In this document: positions 44,591 through 56,065 of the stretch, one piece after another
How positions within the stretch are numbered: position 1 is the stretch's first letter
Layout: each line of letters begins with the position of its first letter
Source of the DNA: Adiantum capillus-veneris
Taxonomy: Eukaryota > Streptophyta > Polypodiopsida > Polypodiales > Pteridaceae
NCBI GenBank assembly: GCA_014529385.2
Contig: CM043967.1
Coordinates: forward strand, 81,416,278-81,480,277
Length of the DNA: 64,000 nucleotides
Direction of reading: 5' to 3'
The notes under the pieces: generated by a model
Seen by the model: only the letters and a program-made list of their open reading frames with translations
Told to the model about the DNA's origin: nothing
Database searches by the model: none
Position numbers and translations under genes: made by a program

Positions 44591-44786
44591 TCTAAAACTG
44601 TATTCCTTTCTCAGTCAGTGGCTTCCATATTGTCAATTCAATCTCTTTGCAAGCATTTTTTTTATAGCCCATTTTTGCATTGCAACTTTGGGTGCTATGT
44701 TGAAAAGAATGTAACAAGGAAAGATTTAGAAATATACTCATGTAGGAAAATGTAGTCTTTTTTAATGAATTTAATACAATGCATAA

Positions 44787-44939
44787 CATCATGAGCTTCT
44801 CCTCGAGAGGCACCAAATACCTAGCTAGGTACAATTGAGGGCAGGGGACCACCACCTCCCCCCCAGGGAGCCGGCGGTCCCGTGTCCCCAATCATACCTA
44901 GCTAGGTATGTGGTGCCTCCCTCACATAAGCTCATGATG
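44787..44939. repeat. 153-bp foldback (long inverted repeat)
   Basis: Left arm CATCATGAGCTT... and right arm ...AAGCTCATGATG are imperfect reverse complements of about 70 bp each, sharing GGCACCA and the ATACCTAGCTAGGTA core, with almost no spacer. Could be a foldback MITE; no clear target duplication. Confidence 0.75.
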
Positions 44940-45273
44940 TTGAGGTAAGTCACAATGTGAGAATTTTTTCAAAACATCTTGTGCATCCTTTTGTGTGTAA
45001 TCTACTGAAGGTCATAATGGGCTCCTATCTAGATGTTGTCAATTCCATAGTTTCCATGGCATTTTTTTGTTGTGGTTCATTATATGCTGCTTTTCGAAGT
45101 TATCAATCCTGATCATAATTTGATAACTTAGATAAGTTTCCTGGTTCCCACCTATGGTGAGGCATAGCATACAAAATTATTCAAAAGATCATGAGTTTGT
45201 GAGGCTTACATATTCCCATATATGTATCTCATCTTCAACACACAGTGTTGTTACAAAATAATCTTCAATAACC

Positions 45274-45306
45274 AATATCATGTGGTCCATCGGGCCACAT
45301 GATATT
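45274..45306. repeat. Perfect 12-bp hairpin
   Basis: AATATCATGTGG and CCACATGATATT around a 9-base loop. No neighbouring gene suggests terminator or regulatory use. Confidence 0.7.
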
Positions 45307-45309
45307 AAC

Positions 45310-47890
45310 CTAATTTTTCTCACGGGGGCAGCCCCCTTTTGACAACTTTGCTGCCCGAGGACACTGCACGCGTCGCCTTTGTCTTGCACTGCCTCAGAGG
45401 CCCGGCGCACCCCCCTCCCACAATCTGGAATTGCAAATTTCTATCTTGAATTTAAAATTAGCTGCTTGGCTGGTTCGCTTTGTTCTCGTAATTGACTTGT
45501 GTACACTCCCAAATTGCCCAGATCTTTGGAAAAATTATAACAACAGCTGTAATCCAGTTCTTTTGCAAGCTCTACAGCATGGAAATTAGGCACTCGATCA
45601 CTCACTGTTGCATATCGTGGAATACACAATAATTACAGAGCAAAATAAAATACAGCATAGCGGTTCATCTCAGAATGAATGTCACGGGGGAAAGCTTCGC
45701 TTGTGCGGCCCATTGCCTCTCCATTTCAACGCTGCCTCAAACATCCCCACCACAGATACATCTTCAATGGCTCCTTTAGATTTTTCATAGGCTAGACTAG
45801 AGATTGTTGGAGTTGTCGAAGCCCCTTTAGATAACTACAATCCTCGTGATCATGGCCACTTCTCTCACAAAAGTAGGAGCAGGCTAGTTGAGGGAAATCT
45901 TGAGGAGAATGGCCTAACGACTCACTAGTAGATTGTCTGCCATGTCTCCCTTGTTTGAAAAGGCACAAAACACATTCAACATCCTGTCATCACAGGAATG
46001 CTTGCTAGGATGGCATAATGTATCAAATATAGTTATACCGAGGAGGCAACTACTGTGATGGAATGTCATGCAACTGTATTATGACAGATTCCATCTTATC
46101 GATTACTTAGATAGCACAACATGCCCTAAATAATGGTGTTGACAAAGCATTGAGACCATTGATAATGAAGAATTGTGTTGGCAATTGTCTTCAGGCAGGA
46201 ACGACTGTCTCCAGGTCGGGAGTCTAGAAGTGCTTAACCAGTTGGTAATCCTCCAACATTCCAATCAATGCTAGATGGTCCAAAGCTCGGATCTTTGCTC
46301 AAAAAGGCTGCTCAAGCGAGAACTACAGTGTTTAGAAACACACCAACACTTGCAAACACAATACGACCAACACACTAGTACTTGTAAATGCAATATGCTT
46401 TCCTTGCTTGTAGGGGTTTTTGCGTGTGGTGGGTGCGTGTTTTTGTGTGGGTCACTGGGTGAGTGAAGCTTGAATTTTGTGCATTTTTTTGTTTCTTCAT
46501 GTCTTTACTTTTATGGCTTTCTTTGAGTGTGTATGTGTGTGGGTGTTGGAGTGGATGCGTGACGCTTGCTTTGTACTGTTTTCTTTCTCCTTAGATCATT
46601 GGTTTTTTTGGATTTTCTCCCTTGTTTTGTTTCTCAGTTTTTGCTTGTGATCTTTGTTTCTAGTTTTTGTTGTGTGGTGGAGAGTTCGCGTGTGCTCATC
46701 TTGGGTTGGATCTGTTCTCTCTAGAGCTATGCAACATGAACGACTTTGAAAGTTGTTGCGGGTCCTAAATCTAATGTGGCATGAAAATTACAGACGCTGC
46801 GTCTTTTGCATGAAAGTACAGGTAGCGCACGTAGATAACCGCAGTGGTTGCATGTATTGCAGGTAGAACATGCAACCAAACACTATAGATTAAAGATGGT
46901 ATGTCAATGAGCAAGGCTAGCTAATGGAGCATAAACTAAGGTGCTTGAGGTGCTTGTTGTGGTTGCCGACTAGGGAGCCTGAGGTGCTTGCGGGAACACT
47001 ACCCAGGCTTGAGGTGCTTTGTCATGCTTGCTGACTAAGGTGCTTGGGGATAAGGTGTGCAAAGTCAACAATGATCCCTACAAGGAGGGGGCGAGCCCTA
47101 CAAGAGGGGGGATGAGAGAGAACACACTCCTCACGTACACACCCGCACACAACGCAAGCTTGGTACAACGAAAGCAGAAGGGACACTTGTCAAGTTCCTC
47201 CTTATGTTTCCCTCATGGTGTGCCTAAAGCCTATTGGTTGGACACCCAAGGGGTCCAATGATAATTTAGAAGATTTAATTAATTGTTCTGCATTTATCAA
47301 GTCCTTTGGGGGTGCTCATCTTGAGGGTCAATACCTATGGAGACGGAACTACACCTTCTCATGTCTCTTTTGCAGTTGTCTTTTTGAAAATTCAGTTCTA
47401 TTTACTTGCGGGTTACGGATATCAATTTCGTGAGTTGATTTCGATTGATTTACCACCTAGCCATGTGGCAAGCCGGTTTCATTCTCGTACACCATGTTGG
47501 AGAGTCTCCAAGTAATCTACGTAGCATGTGCATTTAGATGCAAGTTTTGGAACTCGATGCTAAGTTCGGACAAGCAAGTTAGAGCATATTCAATTTTTAG
47601 GCTAAAAAACATTTAAGTAGTTTCTTCCCATAATTCCTGTATTCAGGCCAGGCATTTGACTTTCATTTCTATAAAAGGAACCCTTAGCCTACACATTTAG
47701 CATGATTTATCAATGCAGTCAAGGCATTGTGCCTTTTTCCCTCATCACAAAGAGCTCATACTCAATTATCGCGCTCCGCATCTCTCGCGTGCTTCATGCA
47801 CCCACAATTCCGAAATGCATATGCTTTGCCTACGACCATTGTATCAAATTCCTACTACAGCATTTTCAGGTTGGGCACCTTGCATTATCG
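45310..47890. other. About 2.6 kb without a recognised gene
   Basis: No supported ORF. A block near 46930-47040 repeats GAGGTGCTTG loosely. A TATAAAAGG box lies at about 47672, upstream of a CT/CA microsatellite, which resembles an LTR promoter, but no LTR partner was found. Confidence 0.4.
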
Positions 47891-47892
47891 TT

Positions 47893-47902
47893 CTCTCTCT
47901 CA

Positions 47903-47961
<59 letters not shown>
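47893..47961. repeat. CT/CA compound microsatellite
   Basis: An uninterrupted CT run passes directly into a CA run. On the minus strand this reads TG then AG and follows the LINE-like tail. Confidence 0.85.
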
Positions 47962-48760
47962 GCACACATACACAATCAATCAATCAAAGAGGGGCAAGAC
48001 CCTTGATATTACAATGTAAAAATTACATCAGGCCAGTAGGCATTACATGATAAAATCATAAAGTTTGAAGGCATTACATGACAAGATAAACAATGATGAA
48101 ACAACCCCTCTAGAATACAAAGCTGAGGGAAAAAATCACACTCACGGGGAGGGAAAAATATAAGAAAAAGGGACATATGGAGGAAATTGAAGTACGTCTT
48201 CATGCTCGAAAGCTTCCTCAGACGACTAATGGAGCCAACCACCAAATCACCATATGCACCATGAAGAACAAAACCTCTCTGCAAATCTTGAATAAAATGA
48301 AACAAGAAAGTCGTCGCAACTTGCAAAATCATCTTCAAGAAACAAAACGAGACGGTGAAGGATGCCTCTTGCCATCTTTGGGAGCAATCCAAAGCTATTT
48401 CTACTACAACCTATGAAAGAAAGGAAGGATTTCAAAGACAAAAGTTGTAGACGAGGCCAAATTCCACCCACCAAATCCCAACCCCTTGAAGCATCTGCAA
48501 GCAACTCCAAAAAAAGGAGAAACACAAATAACATACACAAGCAACCACAAGAAATCAAGCAACACACCCACCCAACAGAAGTAAGGAAGCAATGCAAACA
48601 GACACACACAATCCACCAAGCACCGCACAAAAAACAAAAGGACACAAGCAAACAAAACATGCACCAAAAACCAAAGCAAGAAAATAAAGACCTATGTCAA
48701 AATAAAAACGACAAGCAAAAACACATGTGTACCATTGGATTCAAACATCAAACTGTTATG
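47962..48760 (-). pseudogene. Possible non-LTR retrotransposon (LINE) 3' end or retrogene tail
   Basis: Read on the minus strand, a coding-like stretch (48660-48247: WDLVGGIWPRLQLLSL and GLLPKMARGILHRLVLF) is followed by T-rich 3'-UTR-like DNA, then the phrase AATATCAAGGGTCTTGCCCC and a TTGATTGATTGATTG simple repeat (47974-47988). Plant L1-type LINE tails often end with such short tandem repeats. No endonuclease or RT motif is present, so the assignment rests on the tail alone. An ordinary decayed gene 3' end is an alternative. Confidence 0.3.
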
Positions 48761-48799
48761 CTCATAGCTGTGTTTAAGTGATGACCCTAATCCATGCAA

Positions 48800-49479
48800 A
48801 CATTGGACCCCTTTGCCTCCTGGCCAATAGGAATCAGGCAAGCCATGGGGCTTCTGAATGCTCATTGGACCCCTTGGGAGACTGCCCAATAGTCTTCTAG
48901 GACACTTAATTCTTATTGGTTTCTTTTATTAAATGTTTTTAAATTAATTAAACTAGATTTACTCTAGCTTAATTCTCATTGGTCCACTTCAAGGGTCTTC
49001 CAATAGGAATTGGGCACACCTTGTGGGCATCTGGCCTAGGGAGCTGACATGTGTCCCTCATTCCCTTTGTGTAAAGGGAGCCTGTGTGTGTGTGTGTGGT
49101 TTTCTCTCTCATCCCCTAGCTTTGGGGCTTGCCCCCTCCCATGTAGGGATGCAGAAAGACTTTTTGGGCACACACACTAAGCATCCAATTTTCCCTAAGG
49201 TTGACCTTTGGACACAACCTTTGAATTTTGGAACCTTAGCATTTTGGAAGTCTTAATGGGCTGAACCTTAGGGTCTTTTTAGCCCGTTGTTTCACATGGC
49301 TCTTTTGCAGATGGCCCCCCCTTTGGATCCCTATTTTCCCTCCTTTGGATCCCTATTGTGGCCGGTCTGCTAACTTAACCAATATTCTAGCTTTTTCTCC
49401 CTTGGCACTTCCCCACATTAAATGATCAGTTTAATATGAGAAAATCATTTAGGAGAATTAGATATTGATTATTATGACA
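48800..49479 (-). repeat. Gypsy-2-family LTR fragment (solo, 5'-truncated)
   Basis: Matches about 22690-23392 of the Gypsy-2 5' LTR through to the ATTATTATGACA terminus, with scattered differences and a TTTGGGGC substitution block. The other LTR half is absent. The LTR end abuts the repeat array exactly at 49480. Confidence 0.88.
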
Positions 49480-50060
49480 GTTAGTGCAGTAGTGAGTTAG
49501 CAAGTTGTAGTGTGTCAGTTAAATAGCTAGAGTTAAAATGTTGGTGTTGTGAGATATAGATATAGAGTTAATGAGGGAGAGATATTGCGATATGCAGTTA
49601 GTGTTAGATAGATAGAGAGAGAGTTAATGAGTGAGATAGAGAGTTAGTGCATTAATAGTGAGTTAGCAAGTTGCAGTCTAGGTTAAATAGCCAGATTTAC
49701 AATGTTAGTGTGAGTGAGATATAGATATAGAGTTAATGAGGGAGAGAAATTCAGGTATACAGTTAGTGAATTATAGATATAGAGTTAGTGCGATATTGAG
49801 TTAGAGAGACGGAGCGTCAGTGGTGGCTGATAGAGAGAGTTAGCAACCCAGAGTCAAAACGTTAATGCAAAGTAGAGTTCGTGAGATAGAGAGTCAATGT
49901 GATGAGGGGTTTTTGAGATAGAGAGTTAGAGATGTAGTTTCCAAGTTATACGGAGATAATTAGCTTTAGAGATAGGTGGTTAGAGATGGAGTGCATCCAA
50001 TAACACTTAAGAGTTACAAAGATAGATTGAGTTAGAGCCAAACATAGAGACTTAGAAAGA
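49480..50060. repeat. Degenerate repeat array, right part
   Basis: Continues the phrases of 44090-44559 (GAGTTAGCAAGTTGCAGT, GATATAGATATAGAGTTAATG) and fades into sequence 3' of the PIF transposase. Confidence 0.75.
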
Positions 50061-50109
50061 AGTAGACATTGTGCAAGAGTGCAAGAATGATTTCTAAAAT
50101 GTCCCAATA

Positions 50110-51185
50110 GCAGGCATTGTGGTCAATCTCTTCTAGCATTGGGATTTGCTAATTGATAGTGAGCAACCCAATCCCTATACAGAATGTTGTGCATTCTTTG
50201 GCCTATAATACGCTCTCTCCTAGCACTTCTTGGGGCGGGCATAATATTGGGATGGGGATCAAATTGGTCTTTTCTATCCATTGCATGCACACCATGCTCT
50301 GCCAAGAAATTATGCAACACACAACATGCAATGACATACAACAGAGCTCCCCTAAAGTCCATGAACATAGTTTGCAAAATGCACCACCTATTCTTCATGA
50401 TGCCAAAGACATTTACTATTGTAACTCGTCCTCTAGAAATGTGTCGATTAAATTTATCCCAGGGTCCATGACTAGGAGCGTTACCCTCTGCAAAATTGTG
50501 ATCATCATAGATGAATAACCATAGCCTTTGTGTGCAAGGAGGTACGGTTGAATACGTAATTTCTCCAGCGTAATTACCGGAGTAGGGAGTACTTGGTGGG
50601 ACCGCATGTGCCTATACGAAGCAGAGCTGTTCCAGTGTGCAGCGTCATTAGTGCCGCCATGCACGCTCATACACACATCCCACAACTTCTTACGTGCATC
50701 ACACACTGCTTCCAACAAAATGGAGTGGAAATGGTGTCTACACCTATATTGTGCTTGAGTGTTACGTCGCCTTGGTCTCCTAGCTAAACCTTATGTGAGT
50801 TCCTTTGATCGTGCCACATACATTTGGCAACATAGTGATGGCCAAGAAATCAGCTACAATATGATCAAGCCATTCACCGGACATAACAACGATATATTGA
50901 GGACGTAATCGTGTGGCCACCACAATGTTGCAATACTTGCGTACAGTGGATTCACCACCACCAAATGTGTCACTAATTTATGAGTGGTGGAATCATTGTG
51001 GGAAAGCTTGAGTAAGGTAAAGCTTAGAGCTTGTTTGGGGTCTATTGGAGGACGTAAAAAATTATCTCTATCGATCGACGAAAGAAAAGGAACAATAGCT
51101 TGTAGAAGATTTGAAAGATCAACTCAGGCATGCAATATCTTTCCATGAAGAGGTCGTCCATGTAATCCTCCTCGCAAAGCCAGAC
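50110..51185 (-). pseudogene. PIF/Harbinger transposase (DDE_Tnp_4), catalytically dead
   Basis: Minus-strand pieces in changing frames read: N-terminal MDDLFMERYCMPEL, LRPPIDPKQAL, an HTH-like TFGGGESTVRKYCNIV, then MLPNVCGTIKGTHIRF, where the family's GxIDGTH carries the first catalytic Asp, here Lys. CDARKKLWDVCMSVHGGTND keeps the second Asp; PYLLAHKGY follows. GRVTIVNVFGIMKNRWCIL corresponds to the E-x-x-FGxLKxRW helix, with Val at the expected Glu. LYVIACCVLHNFL and a basic tail end at 50123. The family excises and inserts DNA at TWA sites, usually with a Myb-like partner. Stops and shifts abound. Minus the insertions, it converges on the Myb-like pseudogene at 9103-43748. Confidence 0.82.
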
Positions 51186-51189
51186 CTGC

Positions 51190-51531
51190 CTTTCATCTTG
51201 GGTCCAAAAAGCATGCTGACGCGGGAAGTGTTAACCCTCACGAACACCCTATCACCTTGACGAATGCATATTATTTATTTGATCAAGTCATGGACCGGGC
51301 TTGTCGATCCAATAGGTATGTAGGTGATCTTCGATGAGAGGCGCACCACTTATCTTATTTTTACAGTAGTTTTGCAATGACCGGCCACTATGGGCGTCCA
51401 TGTGTGAATGGGTCAAACTCTTATAAAAGGTCCATTTGATCAAAAAATTCTCATTCTTTGAGGTGTAAGATAAGAACTGCTCTTGCTCCATCTCTTTCTC
51501 CTTCTCCTTCGTGTGCTAACATGTGTGTGTA

Positions 51532-51585
<54 letters not shown>

Positions 51586-52760
51586 TAATCGAGCATTGCA
51601 GTGGCATTAGCCGCGGCGAGGCGGTTAAGCGCGGCATCGATGGCGGCTCCTTCTTCTTCGCAGCATCGGATCCTTCACGACGGAAGCATTGAGCGGTGAG
51701 TGACACACCATTGTTTCTTTGAGATTGCTAGGACTCTCTAGATGTGTGCTTGCGGCCTTTTGAGGCTCGCACATAGTACACAAGCAAGTTCCCAGCCTTC
51801 CATACATGCGGAAAAGCGCACATTTCTGGCACCGCTTTCGAGAACTTCCTTGCACGAATCTTGAGGAGCACTCAGTGCTACCTCGGGAAGCCTTCACTTC
51901 TGCCATTTCTATGTTTTTTGTTGAGTTTGTGTAGATCTGCTAAGTGGTTGTAATACGTAGGTTAAGCAGGTTAGTTAGAATCTGTTAGTGTTGAAATTTA
52001 CAAGTTTTTTGTTAGATTTGCTAAGATCTGTAATGTGCAGATGTTAGTCGATCTATTAGCTAGTGTAAATTTGTAATGTGCTTTGTGAGTGAGCAGTTTT
52101 TCTATGTTAGTTAGTGTAGACAGTGAGCAGTAGAGTAGACAGTGAGAAGATTGACTTGTGCAGTTCTCTGTTAGACAGTGTGTAAGCAGAGGTAAGTAGT
52201 GTTAATTAATCGTGTTAGCTGAAAGGAGGTTAGACAAAGATAGACAAAGCTACTATGTGCGCATGTGAGCTCGACGCCCACGCACAACATTATCCACACT
52301 CAAAACAAAATTTAGAAAAAACCTCACGTTAAAAGGATGGGATCATGATTGGGATCCCAAGCCTAAGCCCAAGCCTTAGTCCTCAGTCTTATGATATACT
52401 GTATACACAACTTTATATATAAATACTAGGACCTCAAGTGAAGGGAGGGCATGTGGCACAAGTTCCTTAAGTCCCCCACTATCCCCTTTACACTCACCCT
52501 TTGGACCTACTAATTCTAGCCCTCTCCACCTAGGAAAGACTAGTTTTAGGATTTCGAGGACTGTACGTAACCGAATCGGGGGTTGTAAAGCACGGCATGT
52601 CCCTCTAGCCAAGAATCTTGTTTTGAGTTATCACATGCCATATTCTGTGGATTAGTTAAAAAAAGGGACCAAAAATAACAAAAAATTTGGGTTGTAAACA
52701 CCTAAAAAACTAGGTGAGCAACCTTCACGGACACTCACCAACGCTTCTAGAGTGTTGAGG
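51190..52760. other. Mostly unassigned DNA with an AG run
   Basis: An AG microsatellite (51537-51582) is followed by GC-rich text with an ATG at 51640 opening 19 codons; GTGAGT, a good splice-donor match, occurs at 51695-51700. This could be a first exon, but no continuation was identified. From 51900 to 52760 only simple AT-rich text with repeated TTAGTGTAGACAGTGAGCAG-like phrases was seen. Confidence 0.3.
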
Positions 52761-52764
52761 TCGC

Positions 52765-53640
52765 ATGCACCTACGCTTTGGTTGTGTGCTAGAGCATAAG
52801 CACATTGAGAGTGCCTCTGTTTATGCGGGCACTCATTATTCCTCTACCTTAGGCTCTAGGCCCTCAACGAAAACCCAAGGTAGCACCAGTGGGGATCCAC
52901 ATATTGCTTCTAATGACTCTTTCTCTGACTACGACGTCATGTTGGGCTACCCGATGCCTAATTCCGATATCTCAAGCCAAGAAATGCATGCCATTGGCCC
53001 ATGGTCCGGGCCGAGCGTTCTTAGCCGCTTAAAGGAAACTTTTAGCAGAGCCACTCACTCCGAACATGGATCTAATGATGTAAATGAGGGGGGTGGGGAA
53101 GTAAATTTTCCATTCATGACCAACATAGATCCCATGCTCCTGGAGAGTCTGCATGTGAATACTCCATTCACTGCACCCCCTTACTCCCGAGCTATTCCCC
53201 TCCGAGGTTATATTAACTGATGGTAGAAAGCCTTGCCGAAGTGCAAGAGGTTGAGCGGTATATCATTGTGGCTAGGGAAAAAGAAATCAAGAGCTTACGT
53301 AGGACAGATCAATGAAGAGAGTTAAAAGTGAAAGCCCCTATGTCAACATCCATGCTAGGTGAGTAATCGAGTGCTCTTGAATTAGCGACCACTAAGGGTC
53401 AACCCATAGAGAGCCACATTGCATCTAGTTCAAAGGACACCCCTAGCACCTCGATCCTAGATGGACCGTTCCTAAATGAGAACTGGGAGTAAAAACTACA
53501 AACGGAAACTCTAACCAACCTATACATAGGTCATACCTATGTATAGGTCATACCTATCATGTGGGTTGGTTAGATGTCCTACAATCAACATCCGGCTACG
53601 AACATAGAGGAGCAACAACAAAGAGTTTGTGATATCATTA
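52765..53640 (+). pseudogene. Unrecognised degenerate coding region, possibly a retrotransposon gag N-terminus
   Basis: A 151-codon open stretch (52765-53220) is Ser/Thr/Pro-rich (STKTQGSTSGDPHIAS, MLGYPMPNSDISSQEM) with no domain recognised. In a shifted frame from 53220 a charged helix (MVESLAEVQEVERYIIVARE) is followed by Ser/Thr-rich text with stops. The composition resembles the low-complexity N-terminal part of gypsy gag proteins, but the neighbouring gag lies on the opposite strand. A decayed host gene is equally possible. Confidence 0.3.
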
Positions 53641-53724
53641 AAAGGTTTATTGAGATGGAGAGGTAGAACAAAGGGATCCACATGCCTTCAACAGGTCTCA
53701 TGAGATTCTTGGAGACAGGGAAGG

Positions 53725-55060
53725 CTAGGAAACCAACCTTATGGAAAATGGAAACTCCTTCGGTAAGTCTGATGGATCCTCCTTATGTTGTTTCTCCAAG
53801 GGTTTCTGTACAGTTAATCCCTGCTCACTGCAACAAAAACACAGTCCAAACTTCCTTGCTTGCTCTAAAACATCCAAATCATGTTGCCAATGAAGGTGTT
53901 GGCTTGTATTTTGATTCTGATTTGCACCATTCTGTCCCAAATTTTGATTGCTGTTAACATTCTAATTGCGGTTATTTGCAAGATTCCGATTTGAACTCTG
54001 ATTTTGGTTAACATTCTGATTTTGATTCTAATTCAAAAATCTAATAGGCAATCTTCTCTAAGTATTTAGAAAATTCCTTCGATTAGAATCAGCATTTACC
54101 TGAGGTGTTGACTGAAAAGATCCACTCTATGTTCTATGACCACTAGATATAATTCTCCTCTACTCGTTGTTACGAGCTTCATACTCTACCTTCTTCTCAT
54201 AGTTCTCTGCCTTCGTGATTGCATTCAAAAAATCAGTAGCTCCTGCACCCTTTACCTGATAATACAAAGCTTTACATAGTCCTTCAATAAACTTGTTTGT
54301 AAGATCCTCGCCTTCCACTTCCAGTGCATACTTTTGAAGCCACATAAATTTCTCGTGTACAAACAGATTTGGATTGTTCTCAGGTTGCTGCCAAAACTTA
54401 TAAAACTCCATCTTCTTATTCATTTCATAATGTTGATCAGAATAATACTTCTTGTAGGTCTGCATTCTAAATTCCTCCCAGGTGATCGGAGTAATTTTCT
54501 TATGTTGTTTCAAATACGCCTTCCACCAAAGCTTTGCACAACTGCAAAGATGTACAAATGCAACCTTTGCTTTTGCTTCTTTGAGAACTTCTTCAAGGCA
54601 AAGTAGTCCTCTAATTCTTCAATCTAGGCCTCCATATCCTCTCCCCAGTCTTGTCAACACCATAAAATTCGTTTACCTTCGCCTTCTTGAAAACTCATCG
54701 CAAGGCTGCTTTCTCAGAATCGTCATGGGTATCAATGTCATCATCACGCCTTCTCCTATGACCTCTTCTTTCATCAGATTCACCTTTTCATCTTGTCTAC
54801 CACCTCTACGACCACCATCACCATTCCCACCATCTTCAGGTACTTCAACACCACCAAGTTGGTTATTATTTTATGGTGGAGAAACATGGCATTCTTCTTC
54901 ACAACCACCACCATTAAGATCCACATAGAATTCACCTTAATGTGTTGCTCTACCCCACAAAGCCTCATCACGTTCCTTGTTTGCTCAATCAAGATCTTCT
55001 CGCACACGCCGAATCAAAGCTTCTTGTTCCTTCAACATTCTCTTGTACCCTTCCATGACT
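53725..55060 (-). pseudogene. Gypsy-3 gag with degenerate zinc knuckle
   Basis: From an ATG near 55060 a short charged helix (KRMLKEQEALIRRVREDL) is followed by broken acidic/Gly-rich text and then a Retrotrans_gag core: VAFVHLCSCAKLWWKAYLK, ITWEEFRMQTYKKYY, FVHEKFMWLQKYALEVEG and KFIEGLCKALYYQV (54600-54160). After an Asn/Gln-rich linker, KFGLCFCCSEQGLTVQ near 53830 matches the family's LCFxCGExGHxxxxC knuckle, with the His and last Cys lost. Gag would bind RNA and build the particle. Several stops. Its LTR lies to the right. Confidence 0.75.
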
Positions 55061-55095
55061 AGAAATCAACCGTTTGTTGTGATCCCAATTTTCAC

Positions 55096-56060
55096 AAGAA
55101 CGGAGATAATAGTATTACAACGATAACAGAGATGTGATAAAGAGAGGAGGAAAGATTTTATTAGTCAATAACATGGAGTTTTGATACAACAGAATAATAG
55201 TATGATATGGGGCACGTAAACCTCGATGGGAGGAGCTTGAACCACCCGACCATCCCCAAGCAATTGTGACACTTGCATGCAACGTCTCACTTGAACTCGT
55301 GCTAGTGCTCACATTTGCAATTTGCAATAGAATCTCAAGTCTACAATCACCCTTGAAAATCATCTGCAACAGGTCTATTATATAAATCGTCCTCAAAAAA
55401 CGTGCTCACGCTTTTCTCAAAAAATAAGCCATTTTGGATGTGCAGCCCAATCTTGTGCTTCGAGTCAACCTACAAAATAAAAAAAATAAAAAAAATGATC
55501 GTAAAACAATCCGTTGGGTTAACTTTTTCTACGAGTTGTACACTGTTTTCAACAATTCATATCTTTGAAACAAAGCTAAAACTATCTGAGCCCGTCTCAT
55601 AGCATTTTATTCATCTCGTTGCGCTCTTCGGTGATCGTGAGATACAAAAAAACATATCCTGCTTAGATTTGCTTAAAATGTTTGTGCAAAACAACAAATT
55701 TAACAAAACAGTGCGAAACAAAAATTTCTTATTTTTTTCTTAATCTACGGGCCTAAACGAGCATCAAAACAACAAAACTTGTAAAACCTTAGAGAATGAA
55801 AATTGTTTCCTATATTATAGGCTTCAATTGCTATGTACTAAACATTTTCAAAATCGCAGGTGAACACCTTCAAAAATGGCCCAAAAAGTGACTTTCGGTC
55901 AAAAAAATGTACTGAAGAGAAACGATCAAAATATACTTCTACACAGTGGAAAAACTTTAAAACAACCAAAAATTCCTAAAATACCAAAATTTATTATTAA
56001 AACACTTTGAAATAAACTTGTGTTACATGGAAGATCTTAAATTCAAACTCCATCAAAAAC
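55096..56060 (-). repeat. Probable 5' LTR of Gypsy-3
   Basis: Lies immediately upstream (minus strand) of the gag start. The 55130-55400 part resembles the right part of the inserted sequence at 12472-13452: the GAGTGAGAC-like repeats, GCATGCAAG, GGATGGTCGGGTGG and a similar polyadenylation-side sequence. The outer boundary near 56060 is set by the end of the neighbouring RNase H and is approximate. Confidence 0.5.
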
Positions 56061-56065
56061 ATCAT

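Noticed and set aside
45274-45306. Hairpin as a transcription terminator
   Set aside because: No adjacent gene and plant Pol II genes do not use such terminators; listed only as a repeat.
48362-48781. Lys/Gln-rich plus-strand ORF
   Set aside because: A-rich antisense of a T-rich UTR-like stretch; no domain.
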